A DNA stretch of 64,000 nucleotides. Origin: Bacillota bacterium. GTDB taxonomy: Bacteria > Bacillota > Clostridia > Lachnospirales > Lachnospiraceae. Below are positions 46,705-55,537 of the stretch, in pieces. Location of the stretch: NCBI GenBank assembly GCA_023402845.1, contig JAEYFP010000035.1:62001-126000 (forward strand), in the 5' to 3' direction. A program made the position numbers and the translations under genes. Under the pieces are notes generated by a model, which saw nothing but the letters and a program-made list of their open reading frames with translations, searched no databases and had not been told where the DNA came from. The first letter of the stretch is position 1; each line of letters begins with the position of its first letter.

Positions 46705-46733
46705 AGAATACCATATTTTACCTTATTCGACAA
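46705..46733 (-). promoter_or_regulatory. Promoter of the agrA-agrC operon
   Basis: Minus-strand TTGTCG (46728-46733), 17-bp spacer and TATTCT (46705-46710), about 53 bp before the regulator start. No LytTR boxes are seen next to it, so the operon is probably not strongly autoactivated. The rest of the 268-bp gap to fucI shows only a weak 6-7 bp stem near 46860-46885. Confidence 0.55.
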
Positions 46734-46919
46734 TCCCTCTTAAATACATCCTTTCTACAAAAACTGCGAATTTTAAAGGTTTTTTGGCAAATTATGCGAA
46801 CTGCATCTCAAACAGCTGCCTGTACCTGCCAGAAAAATCCGCTGATGTGAGAATATTCAAATATTGTTTCTTTAAGCAATATCATTTTCAGAGGTGCACG
46901 ACAAGTTATATTTGTTCTT

Positions 46920-48689
46920 TTATTTATAGATCGGGCCGTAATAATCGCACGCTTTATAATCCGCAGCCTGCTGATTATCTGTTCCAAACGAAGCCCAGGC
47001 CTGCGGCCGAAAAATATCGTCCGAAGACAGATTATGCATGGAAACCGGAATTCTCAGCATGGAAGCCAGCGTAATCAACTCCGCCCCTATATGCCCGTGT
47101 ACAAAGGCTCCGTGGTTGGCTCCCCAATTTGCCATCACCGCATATACATCCTTAAAGGGCCCGACTCCGTTTAATCTCGGCACAAACCACGTTGTCGGCC
47201 ACGTTGGATCGGTTCGCATGTTCAATTTTTCATGCACCTTTTCAGGCAGAATGACGCTGCAGCCTTCCGCAATCTGAAGAGTCGGCCCTACCCCGTCAGT
47301 CAGGTTCATCCGAATTAATGTAAGCGGCATTTGTGCATCCGTCACAAAGTGAGACGAGTAACCGCCTCCCCGGAACTGACATAATTCGGCGGGACACCAG
47401 TCCGTAGCTGCCAGACAGTCCCTCATATCCCTTTCCGTCATATCCCACCAGGCTTTCATAACAGCCGTTCCTTTTTCATCTCTGCTTTTTCCTGTCGCGT
47501 CCAAACAAGTAGAGCCGGAATTAATTAAATGGATAAAGCCCTCCGATGCAAACTCATCCGGTACCCATCCCGTTACCCGTTCTATGGCTTCCGGGCTCCA
47601 ATAGCATCTGATATCGGAAAAACCTATCGCCTTTCCGGTTAAAAGGTTGGCAAGCAGCATAGAAATTCCGTTTAAACCATCATTTTCAGTAGCCAAAATC
47701 AACGGTTGCTTGTTACCTCTCCAGTCGAAGGAAGAATTCATAATTGACTCGGTAAAATCACCATTTGGCTTCCAGTCAGTCCAAGAACGCTGCCCCTGAA
47801 ATCCTGCGGCAATTGCATTCTTACCAAGCGCCTCTTCCTTCCATCCCCAATCTGACAATTTATCATTTCCAATCATGATATCGCGAATAATCAGCGTCAA
47901 TTTTACAACGAACTCCCATTCTTTGTCCTTCTCTTCTCTGGTATGCTGTACTTCTTCCGCATTCTTGTCCCAACCTTCTCTGCAATTTTGGCGAACCCAG
48001 AACAAGGCTTTTTCATATTCCTCAATATCGTAAATTTCAAGTGCCTCACGACGCAAAATTTCCGTCATATCAACCCATTCAGGCCGAATTCCGAAATATT
48101 TCAGGTAGAATAAAGGATCCATATAGGAACCCATAATTCCCATTGATACCGATCCAATGTTTATGTAGGCCTTGTTTCTCAGTTGGCCGACGGCAATTGC
48201 ACAGCTTGCAAATCGAATTATCTTTTTCCGCACATCAGTCGGAATTTCTTGATCCTCCATATCCTGAACATTTTTTCCATAAATGGCGAATGCAGGAAGA
48301 CCCATTTGATTGTGTGCCGACAAAGCCGCCGCAAGATAAACGGCACCGGGTCTCTGGGTTCCGTTAAAACCCCAAATTGCTTTTATCGTCAAAGGATTGG
48401 TATCAATTGTTTCAAGCGGATAACACCAGCTCGGTGTCACGCTTAAGGTGGCACAGACATTCTGCTGCACAAACGCTTCCTCACAGCGAGCCGCCTCTTC
48501 GCCGCCTCCAATACTGCCGGAATAAATAACCACTTTTACCGGTTTTCCATCGGCATATCGCACATTCTGCTCTATGATCTCTTTGGCCTTTTCAGCCATT
48601 TCCCTTGTTTTTTCTTCCAATGCATCTCTGATCCCCAGACGTCTTGCATCCACGATCGGCCTAATTCCTATTGTCGGATATCTATTCAT
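46920..48689 (-). CDS. fucI: L-fucose isomerase (D-arabinose isomerase)
   Basis: The enzyme interconverts L-fucose and L-fuculose, and the family also accepts D-arabinose and, in characterised members, D-altrose. The 589-residue protein matches Escherichia coli FucI along its whole length (PSWCYPLETID; WGFNGTQRPGAVYLAAAL; AIAAGFQGQRSWTDWKPNG). The metal-site residues correspond: Glu335 (ATENDGLNG), Asp359 (FSDIRCYWSPEAIERV) and His526 (NWGANHG), an offset of two from E. coli Glu337, Asp361 and His528. No fuculokinase or fuculose-phosphate aldolase is adjacent in this cluster; a ketose 3-epimerase precedes it by 5 bp instead. Confidence 0.96.
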   Translation of the reverse strand: MNRYPTIGIRPIVDARRLGIRDALEEKTREMAEKAKEIIEQNVRYADGKPVKVVIYSGSIGGGEEAARCEEAFVQQNVCATLSVTPSWCYPLETIDTNPLTIKAIWGFNGTQRPGAVYLAAALSAHNQMGLPAFAIYGKNVQDMEDQEIPTDVRKKIIRFASCAIAVGQLRNKAYINIGSVSMGIMGSYMDPLFYLKYFGIRPEWVDMTEILRREALEIYDIEEYEKALFWVRQNCREGWDKNAEEVQHTREEKDKEWEFVVKLTLIIRDIMIGNDKLSDWGWKEEALGKNAIAAGFQGQRSWTDWKPNGDFTESIMNSSFDWRGNKQPLILATENDGLNGISMLLANLLTGKAIGFSDIRCYWSPEAIERVTGWVPDEFASEGFIHLINSGSTCLDATGKSRDEKGTAVMKAWWDMTERDMRDCLAATDWCPAELCQFRGGGYSSHFVTDAQMPLTLIRMNLTDGVGPTLQIAEGCSVILPEKVHEKLNMRTDPTWPTTWFVPRLNGVGPFKDVYAVMANWGANHGAFVHGHIGAELITLASMLRIPVSMHNLSSDDIFRPQAWASFGTDNQQAADYKACDYYGPIYK

Positions 48690-48694
48690 ATTTG

Positions 48695-49594
48695 TTACAC
48701 ACCTTTCCCGTAATCAGAATTGGGACCGCTGAAAACATAGCGCAGAAAAGAAGCCGAGCCTTTTGCGTCCTGATCCAATTGTTCCTCGGATGCGTTTCTG
48801 CTCAGATCTCTCCACACTTTGATATCAGCACCAATCGTTCCTCCGCACTTAACAAAAGGTTCCATAACCACTGCTTTATCATATCCTATGGAACGTAGGG
48901 CACAGCCGACAGCATGCCAGTTCAAGCCACCTTTTCCCGGCAAACGGCGGTTATTCTCACCTACATGGAAATGTCCCAGCTTGTCCCCGGCCAGTAAAAT
49001 AGCATCCGTAATGCTATCCTCTTCAATATTCATGTGAAATGTATCCAACATGATTTTCACAGCCGGCGTATCAACCTCCTCAACAAATTTCTTTGCTTCG
49101 GCAGCCGTATTAAGCAGGTATCCTTCAAAGCGATTTAAAACTTCCAAGCAATAGTCCACTCCACAGTCGCCGGCTATTCGTGCAACCGTTCTGACATTTT
49201 TCACACTGCGTGCCCAATCTCCGGATTTATCAATCGTTTTACTGTAATCAACAGGCCAATAGGAATAAATACCTCCGCCAATAGTATGTATGTCCAAGAC
49301 TTCCAGTTTCTTTAGAATATCCGTATAAAATGCAATTGCATTTTTAACAATCTTGGGATCCACACTTGCAAGATTCTCCTGAGCACTGGGTCCATACCCC
49401 GCTGTCAGGCTGATTCCATAATGCGCTGCTGTCTTTTTCAACTCTGAAAGTTCCTCTGTAGAAACGTTTTTAAGCGCTGCACACGAAATTTCCAGAATAT
49501 CAAATCCCAGTTCTTTTATTTTTTTTATATATCTTAGATAATTTCCATTCCATTCTTGTTCCCAATAAGCAAAATATATTCCATATTTGATCAT
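48695..49594 (-). CDS. D-allulose (psicose)/D-tagatose 3-epimerase
   Basis: It epimerises ketohexoses at C3, for example D-allulose to D-fructose; relatives also act on D-ribulose/D-xylulose. The 299-residue TIM barrel resembles the Clostridium cellulolyticum D-psicose 3-epimerase closely: KYGIYFAYWEQEW, YGPSAQENLASVDP, YSYWPVDYSKTIDKSGDW and DTFHMNIEEDSI. Metal ligands are Glu151 (CLEVLNRFE), Asp184, His210 (GHFHVGENNR) and Glu245 (VVMEPF). The start at 49594 overlaps the GH125 stop (TAATG). It lies directly before fucI, suggesting a two-step isomerase-epimerase route. Confidence 0.93.
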   Translation of the reverse strand: MIKYGIYFAYWEQEWNGNYLRYIKKIKELGFDILEISCAALKNVSTEELSELKKTAAHYGISLTAGYGPSAQENLASVDPKIVKNAIAFYTDILKKLEVLDIHTIGGGIYSYWPVDYSKTIDKSGDWARSVKNVRTVARIAGDCGVDYCLEVLNRFEGYLLNTAAEAKKFVEEVDTPAVKIMLDTFHMNIEEDSITDAILLAGDKLGHFHVGENNRRLPGKGGLNWHAVGCALRSIGYDKAVVMEPFVKCGGTIGADIKVWRDLSRNASEEQLDQDAKGSASFLRYVFSGPNSDYGKGV

Positions 49595-50901
49595 TAATTT
49601 GCATCCCCCTCTTTGTTTTGCTCCCAAAAATGCGAACACGCAAGATTATCCATCAGCTCTGAAAATAAAGAATTTGCCCATGCAAACCATGCTCTTGTAT
49701 ACATATTTGGATTATTTACATCAAATGATTCATGTATAAAATCGGTGTCTGCATGGGTCCTTAATACAGCATTGACACACTCTCTAATTTCTTCTCTGTC
49801 ATTCGTTGTTAATGCCTGCATAATCAAGCCAATATGCCATACATAATTTTCCGGCGTATGGGGGCTCCCAATGCCACTTGCATATTTCCCGCAGTAATAA
49901 TAAGGATTATTCGAAGAAAGTATGTATCTTCTTGTCTGCAAATATACTTCCTCATTCTTTTCACAGAAGCCGAGATAGGGCATTGACAGAAGACTGGGAG
50001 AATTAGCGTCATCCATCAGCACATAATTTCCGTACCCATCTGTTTCATATGCATAAATACTATCAAATTTCGGGTGTTCAACAATTCCGTAGCGCTTGAT
50101 GCCATCCAAAATTTCCATCCGCAGTTTTTTGCATATGCCCGAAATCTCCCCGTCGGCATAAACTTCTCTGCAGATCTCTTCGGCATACTGCAGCGCCTTT
50201 GATGCCATCATATTGGCCGGAATTAAATACCCATAAACACATCTATCATCGGAAGGCCTGAAACCCGACCAGGTCATTCCTGTAGCCTTCACCCTATTTC
50301 CTCTTCCCTCCTGAGGGAGCGTATCGGTCTCCGTATCATTTCTTCTCCTGAAATAATACGGCGAAATCCAATGAGTCTGCTCTGTTTTCCAAACACTAAT
50401 AATTTTTTTTAAAGAAGTCAGGTATGTATCATCAAAAACATCTGTACAGGCAGTTTCCTTCCAGTAACAGTATGACAGATAGATCGGGGCACATAAAGAA
50501 TCGGTTTCGTATTTTCGTTCCCATATCCAGTCATTCTGCTCTGTCTCATCCTCCCGATGCCCGGCTCCATCGGCAGCCGCATTAAATGCATTGGCATACG
50601 GATCAATAGTAACCTGTCTCATCTGGGTCAGAATAATCCCCTTTATTATTTCACGCAATGCTTCGTCCCGAGCCGCATATTTTATGTACGGACGAACCTG
50701 CGCCGCCGAATCACGAAGCCACATTGCCGGAATGTCTCCAGTTATTACAAAGTAAGAACCGTCTTCCTGCCTTTGAACAGTTGTCTGAATTGTATTTAGA
50801 AAGCATTGTTTGATAAGAGGCGCCGCGCTCGGATAGTATTCCTCATAATACCTTTCAAGCTCCTCCGCTCTCTTAATTAAAATCTCAGGAATCTCTTTCA
50901 T
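49594..50901 (-). CDS. GH125 exo-alpha-1,6-mannosidase
   Basis: GH125 enzymes remove alpha-1,6-linked mannose from the non-reducing end. The 435-residue (alpha/alpha)6 protein has the family signatures GDIPAMWLRDSAAQVRPYI (55-73), DPYANAFNAAADG (100-112), TGMTWSGFRPSDD (207-219, with the catalytic Asp region), LMDDANSPSLLSMPYLGF, and the C-terminal HESFDVNNPNMYTRAWFAWANSLF. No signal peptide is present, so it acts on imported oligosaccharides. It lies between the unclassified glycosidase-like gene (34 bp) and the epimerase (1-bp overlap). Confidence 0.93.
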   Translation of the reverse strand: MKEIPEILIKRAEELERYYEEYYPSAAPLIKQCFLNTIQTTVQRQEDGSYFVITGDIPAMWLRDSAAQVRPYIKYAARDEALREIIKGIILTQMRQVTIDPYANAFNAAADGAGHREDETEQNDWIWERKYETDSLCAPIYLSYCYWKETACTDVFDDTYLTSLKKIISVWKTEQTHWISPYYFRRRNDTETDTLPQEGRGNRVKATGMTWSGFRPSDDRCVYGYLIPANMMASKALQYAEEICREVYADGEISGICKKLRMEILDGIKRYGIVEHPKFDSIYAYETDGYGNYVLMDDANSPSLLSMPYLGFCEKNEEVYLQTRRYILSSNNPYYYCGKYASGIGSPHTPENYVWHIGLIMQALTTNDREEIRECVNAVLRTHADTDFIHESFDVNNPNMYTRAWFAWANSLFSELMDNLACSHFWEQNKEGDAN

Positions 50902-50935
50902 TTCTAATCTCCTTAAAAGTTTATGTATCCATTAC

Positions 50936-52102
50936 TCAAATTTCTGTATTTTCATAAAGATCAATAAAATCACAATCGCCGGACAATCTGTCCATCACCC
51001 CAAGTACATTTGTAACACTCACTACAAAATTAGCACACTTTACATATCCATCATTCACGCATTCAAAAGATCCGTATGTCTGAAAATACTGAATTGCTCT
51101 TTTCAGTGTTACCGCCGCCTGTTTCCGATCCGATTGAAAAAGGCACCAAACCGCCCAGCCTGTCGCCGTTGCCCAATAGGCACCATTTTGATATTCCTCG
51201 GGTTTGATATCAATCAACAGCTTTTCCCAATATTCATTTTTCAGCAAATGTCGCACCTGACCTTCATACAAATAGTCCTCTGCGTGCACTTTAAGAAAGG
51301 ACAGCATCTGTCCCTTTTGATCTTTCTTATAAGGGTAGTCAATATAAAGAGAATAAATCATTCCCCATATATCAATTTCCCTGCACGACTCCGTTGCTGC
51401 ATAAAACGCTCCTGAAGAGCTTTCATACAAAACGTCAATTGCCGTTTCAATTCGCTTCATTATTCCATAATAAGACACTCCGCCGGGCAGACGCAACTGT
51501 ACATTCATTTCTTCCATAAATAAACATGCCCGCCAGTATAAAATTGTCTCCAAAAACAACTCTCCGGTTTTACATACGGTATCCGTAAATCCATATGGAG
51601 AATGCGGTTTTTCTGAAGAATTATATACCATACCGCTTTCTGAAAGAGGAATTATCTGTAGCCCTTTTTCCAAATGACGACGCCATTTTATAAATAAATC
51701 TACGAACAAAGTTTCCTCCATTCGCAAATACAAGCTGTGAATGATAAAAATTAAAAAGGGCGTATTATCCAAATTAGCTTCCCCGATCGGATGTCCCACT
51801 TCACCCGCCGCATAGGCGGTAGTACCATCTCCATAGACGCGATCAGGCATCCAGCCGTCGCTCCTTCTGTGTTCAATCGCATATTCAATACAATCAACAA
51901 TCTCTCTCTCCTCTATATGGACGCCGGAATATTCGACCATATAAGAAAAATCCCTGAGCCAGAGACCATTGTAACTCGATACTCCGTCCGGCGTAAAAAT
52001 CGAAATACCGGAGTCTGTTTTTACCTTGCACCCACTTATCATTATTAAAGAGAACTCTTTGATATATTGATAGTCCTTTTCCCATTTTGCAGTTTCTTTC
52101 AA
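50936..52102 (-). CDS. Unclassified (alpha/alpha)6 six-hairpin glycosidase-like protein
   Basis: I do not recognise a CAZy family. The 388-residue protein looks like a six-hairpin barrel enzyme: SYNGLWLRDFSYMVEYSG near residue 45 resembles the WLRD aspartate loop of GH125 and trehalase-like enzymes. Also present are HRRSDGWMPDRVYGDG, GEANLDNTPFLIFIIHSLYL, SPYGFTDTVCKTGELFLETILYW and YQNGAYWATATGWAVWCLF. It is cytoplasmic. The start is a TTG at 52102, placed by GGAGGAG at 52108-52114 (an ATG-type extension to 52141 would run into the permease gene). It lies between the importer and GH125, so a role in trimming an imported glycan is likely. Confidence 0.75.
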   Translation of the reverse strand: MKETAKWEKDYQYIKEFSLIMISGCKVKTDSGISIFTPDGVSSYNGLWLRDFSYMVEYSGVHIEEREIVDCIEYAIEHRRSDGWMPDRVYGDGTTAYAAGEVGHPIGEANLDNTPFLIFIIHSLYLRMEETLFVDLFIKWRRHLEKGLQIIPLSESGMVYNSSEKPHSPYGFTDTVCKTGELFLETILYWRACLFMEEMNVQLRLPGGVSYYGIMKRIETAIDVLYESSSGAFYAATESCREIDIWGMIYSLYIDYPYKKDQKGQMLSFLKVHAEDYLYEGQVRHLLKNEYWEKLLIDIKPEEYQNGAYWATATGWAVWCLFQSDRKQAAVTLKRAIQYFQTYGSFECVNDGYVKCANFVVSVTNVLGVMDRLSGDCDFIDLYENTEI

Positions 52103-52115
52103 AATTACTCCTCCA

Positions 52116-52943
52116 TCAACCCTTGATTGCTCCCGCCACAATTCCCTTGATAATATTTTTTTGCATTAAAATATATAAAATAATAATCGGAATGCTGGAT
52201 ATCAGAAAATTGGTTAAAATTAAGTTCCATTGATTACTGTACGTGCCAAAAAAATATCGTTGAGACAGCGGTAGCGTCATAGGCTTTCCGCTTCCATATA
52301 CGAGAAATGCAACCAGAAACTCTCCCCAGACCCACAATGCGTTTAACACTGCTACCGTCGCCAGAATAGGACGCATCAACGGAAGAATGACCACACCTAT
52401 CATTTTAATTCTGGAGCAACCATCAATAATTGCCGCCTCCTCAATATCCTGGGAGAGTCCTATACAATAACTTCTGCACAGGAATATGGGTACCGGCATC
52501 CCCAATGCAATGTAGACAATAATCAGTCCGAAAAGATTTCCTATCAGATTTATATTCTTTACAATGACAATCAGTGCCACCATATAAACCTGAAACGGCA
52601 CAAATAAGGTTGTCATAATAACTATGAGGAGAATTTTCGAAAACCGGCTTTCCCATCTTGCCAACGCATATCCGGTAATTGCGGAAATCAAAAGCGTTAA
52701 TGATGTAGTAACAGCAACTACGAAAATACTTGTTAAAAATGAAGTCAAAAAATTGCTATCCGTCATAATTTCCCTGTAATTTTCCAAATTAAACGACGAA
52801 GGCATCGCAATTGCCGAAGTCATTATTTCCGCCTTCGTTTTAAAGGAATTAATTATTACGAGAATCAATGGTAGCGCAAACAAAATCATCCCTAAAATTG
52901 TAACAATATATTTTAAAAACCGAAGGAGCTTTCCCTTTATCAT
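52116..52943 (-). CDS. Sugar ABC transporter permease (MalG type)
   Basis: This is the inner-membrane subunit of a carbohydrate importer. The 275-residue protein has six membrane helices and the ABC-contact EAA loop DIEEAAIIDGCSRIKMIGVVILPLMRP (about 175-201). The start at 52943 follows GGAGGAG and overlaps the previous permease in ATGA. The cluster has no ATPase, so a shared MsmX-like ATPase encoded elsewhere is expected. Confidence 0.94.
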   Translation of the reverse strand: MIKGKLLRFLKYIVTILGMILFALPLILVIINSFKTKAEIMTSAIAMPSSFNLENYREIMTDSNFLTSFLTSIFVVAVTTSLTLLISAITGYALARWESRFSKILLIVIMTTLFVPFQVYMVALIVIVKNINLIGNLFGLIIVYIALGMPVPIFLCRSYCIGLSQDIEEAAIIDGCSRIKMIGVVILPLMRPILATVAVLNALWVWGEFLVAFLVYGSGKPMTLPLSQRYFFGTYSNQWNLILTNFLISSIPIIILYILMQKNIIKGIVAGAIKG

Positions 52944-53812
52944 GATAAACGCTCCTCCTTTTTCCTCATTAGCCAATTCAGCAAAAGCGAAATAAATCCT
53001 ATAATAAAGAAAAGGATGATGGACTGAGTCGCCGCATAGCCATTTCTGGCCGCATTAAACGCAGTCGTATAAATCTTGAAAACCATTGTGCTTGAGGCCC
53101 CCACCGGCCCTCCTGAAGTCATTGTATAGGGCAGTTCAAATACCTTCATATTTGCCGCAACGGATAAAATCAGGCAAGTGAAGATTGTCGGCATCAGCAT
53201 CGGCAGCTTAACGTACCTCAGAATCTGGCAATAAGCGGCTCCGTCAATTCTTGCCGCCTCCACAATATCTTCGGAAATACTCTGCAAGGCCGCAATATAG
53301 ATCACCATATAATAACCGGCGCAGTTCCAGACACCCACAATTGCCAGTGCAATTATGACGAGCTTCTTATTTCCCAGCAGGGCGACGTTCATTCCTGTCA
53401 ATTCCTTTGTGATTTCCGGAATCACCTTGGTATATGCAAACGACCAGATATAACCTACAACTAACAGGCTCATTATATTGGGTATAAAAAATACGGTTCG
53501 GAATATATTCTTACCATGCATTTGAGAATCTAACAGTAATGCCAGTATCAACGAAAGCAGATTTCCTATAAGAACTACGAGCAGCGTATAATAAAGAGTA
53601 TTACCGATTGTCTGTGTAAAGGTAAAGTCATGAATTGCCTCTATATAGTTATCTATTCCTATAAAATGATAGCTCGTTTTCATCCCGTATGAATCCGTAA
53701 ATGATAATCCAAAACTCTGTATGACCGGAATGATAAAAAACATAATAAACAAGACAATTGCCGGCACAAGCAGGATAAAATAGAATATGGCATCTCTGGT
53801 TTTTCTTTTCAT
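52940..53812 (-). CDS. Sugar ABC transporter permease (MalF/UgpA type)
   Basis: The 290-residue permease starts FYFILLVPAIVLFIMFFIIPVIQSFGLSF, has six membrane segments and the EAA loop DIVEAARIDGAAYCQILRYVKLPML (about 185-209). It pairs with the MalG-type permease. It lies 103 bp after the binding-protein gene. The gap contains a GC-rich segment (GGCAGGGGG.. and ..CCCTTGC) that may form a processing or attenuation stem, common where binding protein is needed in excess. Confidence 0.94.
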   Translation of the reverse strand: MKRKTRDAIFYFILLVPAIVLFIMFFIIPVIQSFGLSFTDSYGMKTSYHFIGIDNYIEAIHDFTFTQTIGNTLYYTLLVVLIGNLLSLILALLLDSQMHGKNIFRTVFFIPNIMSLLVVGYIWSFAYTKVIPEITKELTGMNVALLGNKKLVIIALAIVGVWNCAGYYMVIYIAALQSISEDIVEAARIDGAAYCQILRYVKLPMLMPTIFTCLILSVAANMKVFELPYTMTSGGPVGASSTMVFKIYTTAFNAARNGYAATQSIILFFIIGFISLLLNWLMRKKEERLS

Positions 53813-53915
53813 ATGATTATTCCCAATCTCTCTGTCTAACTTTTTGCCGCAAGGGACTGCCTCAGGTGTTCAGCCCAAGACAACCCCCTGCCTTTTTATC
53901 TATTATTTGTTTGCT

Positions 53916-55247
53916 TTACTGAGTGGCAGCCTCATCTCTTGCTTTATCCCAATATTCATCGAGCACAGACGCTTCCGTCTCCCAATCACTTTCGTCCAGC
54001 ATATAATAGGAGAACGTTTCCCATAATTTATCAGTAAATGTACTTCTTAACGCACGATCCCCCAGTGCGGTAAACTTTCCGCTGGAAAGATAAGAATCGA
54101 TATCTGCCGCGATCGGATCCCAGTCAACGGACACTCCGCTTACCGAAGAAGATGCCGCACATGCGGTGGACCATATTGTACCGGCCTCTTCTGACGCAAC
54201 ATAGGCTAAAAATTCCTTGCTGATTTCAATATTCTTTGAATCCTTGCAGATAGAAAGGGATGTGTCAGGGAAACAAAGCATTACCGCATCTTCCGGATTG
54301 TTACTTACCGGAAATCCCATGATTCCAATGTTTGCTTCCTTATTTACTTCTCTGAAGCTTGATAGTGCCCAGGAGCCCTGAAAATAAAATGCATTCTCTC
54401 CATTTGCAAAATTAGCTGCACAGTCATCGTAAGATAAATTATATGCAGTATCCGGATCGCCATACTGATATACCGTATTTTTCAGCTGGTCAAAGGAAAG
54501 CTTCCATTGCTCATCTTCCAAAAATGACTTTTCATTATTGTCTCTCTGCGCAGACCAATCCGGATTATTGTAGAAAACATTTTCCGCAAATAGGCCGATC
54601 AGGGCAATATAAGGTACGGAAAGGTCGCTCAGGCTATTACCAAAGGGCGTTATCCCTTTTGCCTCCAGTTCTTGGCAGCAGCTGATTAATTCATCGTAGG
54701 TGGCCGGTACTTCCAGATTATTTTCTGCTAATACATCTTTATTGTAATAGAGACCAATATAACCATTGTCCAATGGCATTGCATAGGTAGTGTCGGTATA
54801 GATTGCGTTTGCACCTGCCAGAGTTTCCGGATTAATATTACTCAGGTAATCATCTACTGTTAAATCAAGCAACAGAGACTCATCTACTTCCTTCATCCAT
54901 GTAATAATATCAGGCATGTCTCCTGATGCCGCTCTGGATCGCAAAGTTGCTTTCAAATCATCTGAGCTCATTGTCTGAATATCAAATTTCACATTTTCAT
55001 GCTCCGCCGAGAAATTATCAAACATCGTCTGAAAAGCGGATTGTGGTCCATCCTCTGTCTTCAATGACAGAATGGTAATCGTAACAGCCTCCTCATTCGC
55101 ATCTCCAGTTACCTCTTTCGCCCCTTCCTGAGCCGAAGCTGTATCCTGAGCCGTTTCATTTGTTGTCCCCGCAGAAGCTCCGCATCCCGATAAAAGCGAT
55201 GCAATCATGGCCCCCGAGAGAAGCATTGACAATACTTTCTTTTTCAT
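53916..55247 (-). CDS. Sugar ABC transporter substrate-binding lipoprotein (family 1)
   Basis: The 443-residue lipoprotein has a signal peptide and lipobox LSGC with Cys22, a Gly/Thr/Glu-rich linker, and a family 1 binding fold (TITILSLKTEDGPQSAFQTMFDNFSAEHENVKFDI; YNKDVLAENNLEVPATYDELI; FYFQGSWALSSFREVN). It should bind the oligosaccharide handled by the downstream glycosidases. AAGGAGGATTTATA precedes the ATG. A strong promoter and a regulator palindrome lie in its 290-bp leader. Confidence 0.95.
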   Translation of the reverse strand: MKKKVLSMLLSGAMIASLLSGCGASAGTTNETAQDTASAQEGAKEVTGDANEEAVTITILSLKTEDGPQSAFQTMFDNFSAEHENVKFDIQTMSSDDLKATLRSRAASGDMPDIITWMKEVDESLLLDLTVDDYLSNINPETLAGANAIYTDTTYAMPLDNGYIGLYYNKDVLAENNLEVPATYDELISCCQELEAKGITPFGNSLSDLSVPYIALIGLFAENVFYNNPDWSAQRDNNEKSFLEDEQWKLSFDQLKNTVYQYGDPDTAYNLSYDDCAANFANGENAFYFQGSWALSSFREVNKEANIGIMGFPVSNNPEDAVMLCFPDTSLSICKDSKNIEISKEFLAYVASEEAGTIWSTACAASSSVSGVSVDWDPIAADIDSYLSSGKFTALGDRALRSTFTDKLWETFSYYMLDESDWETEASVLDEYWDKARDEAATQ

Positions 55248-55291
55248 TATAAATCCTCCTTATAAATTAACTAGATGCCAAGAGTTCCGAA

Positions 55292-55303
55292 ATGATATAT
55301 CAT
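55292..55303. promoter_or_regulatory. GntR-LacI regulator operator in the importer leader
   Basis: ATGATATATCAT is a perfect 12-bp palindrome, 45 bp before the binding-protein ATG and about 90 bp downstream of the predicted transcription start. The same palindrome overlaps the regulator's own promoter. Confidence 0.68.
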
Positions 55304-55397
55304 ACATATTCTTTTGAAATATATTTTGCATGGCAACTATTTTTATATGCACTATGCATAATGATCTTCATTCGGCCCCTTTATATTTGGTTATTTT

Positions 55398-55427
55398 ATT
55401 ATATATCCTTTCTGTATTATTTGTCAA
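55398..55427 (-). promoter_or_regulatory. Promoter of the cluster A importer operon
   Basis: Minus-strand TTGACA (55422-55427), 18-bp spacer and TATAAT (55398-55403): both hexamers match consensus. The predicted leader is about 140 nt and contains the ATGATATATCAT operator. Confidence 0.72.
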
Positions 55428-55492
55428 TATGAATAATATATATAATATATCAATTATATTCTATAGGAAAGGTTTGAAAAAAGTAAAAAGTA

Positions 55493-55529
55493 GCCGAGTT
55501 CCAAAGTATCTCTCTCTTTGAAACTCGGC
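55493..55529 (-). terminator. Terminator of the GntR-LacI regulator gene
   Basis: GCCGAGTTCCAAAG (55493-55506) and CTTTGAAACTCGGC (55516-55529) form 14-bp arms with one mismatch around a 9-nt loop. On the minus strand TACTTTTTACTTTTTT follows, 9 bp after the stop codon. Confidence 0.85.
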
Positions 55530-55537
55530 CATTATCA

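Noticed and set aside
46860..46885. Weak ATATTG/CAATAT stem downstream of fucI as a terminator.
   Set aside because: Only 6-7 pairs of A/T-rich stem with no following T-run; I see no clear terminator for cluster A.
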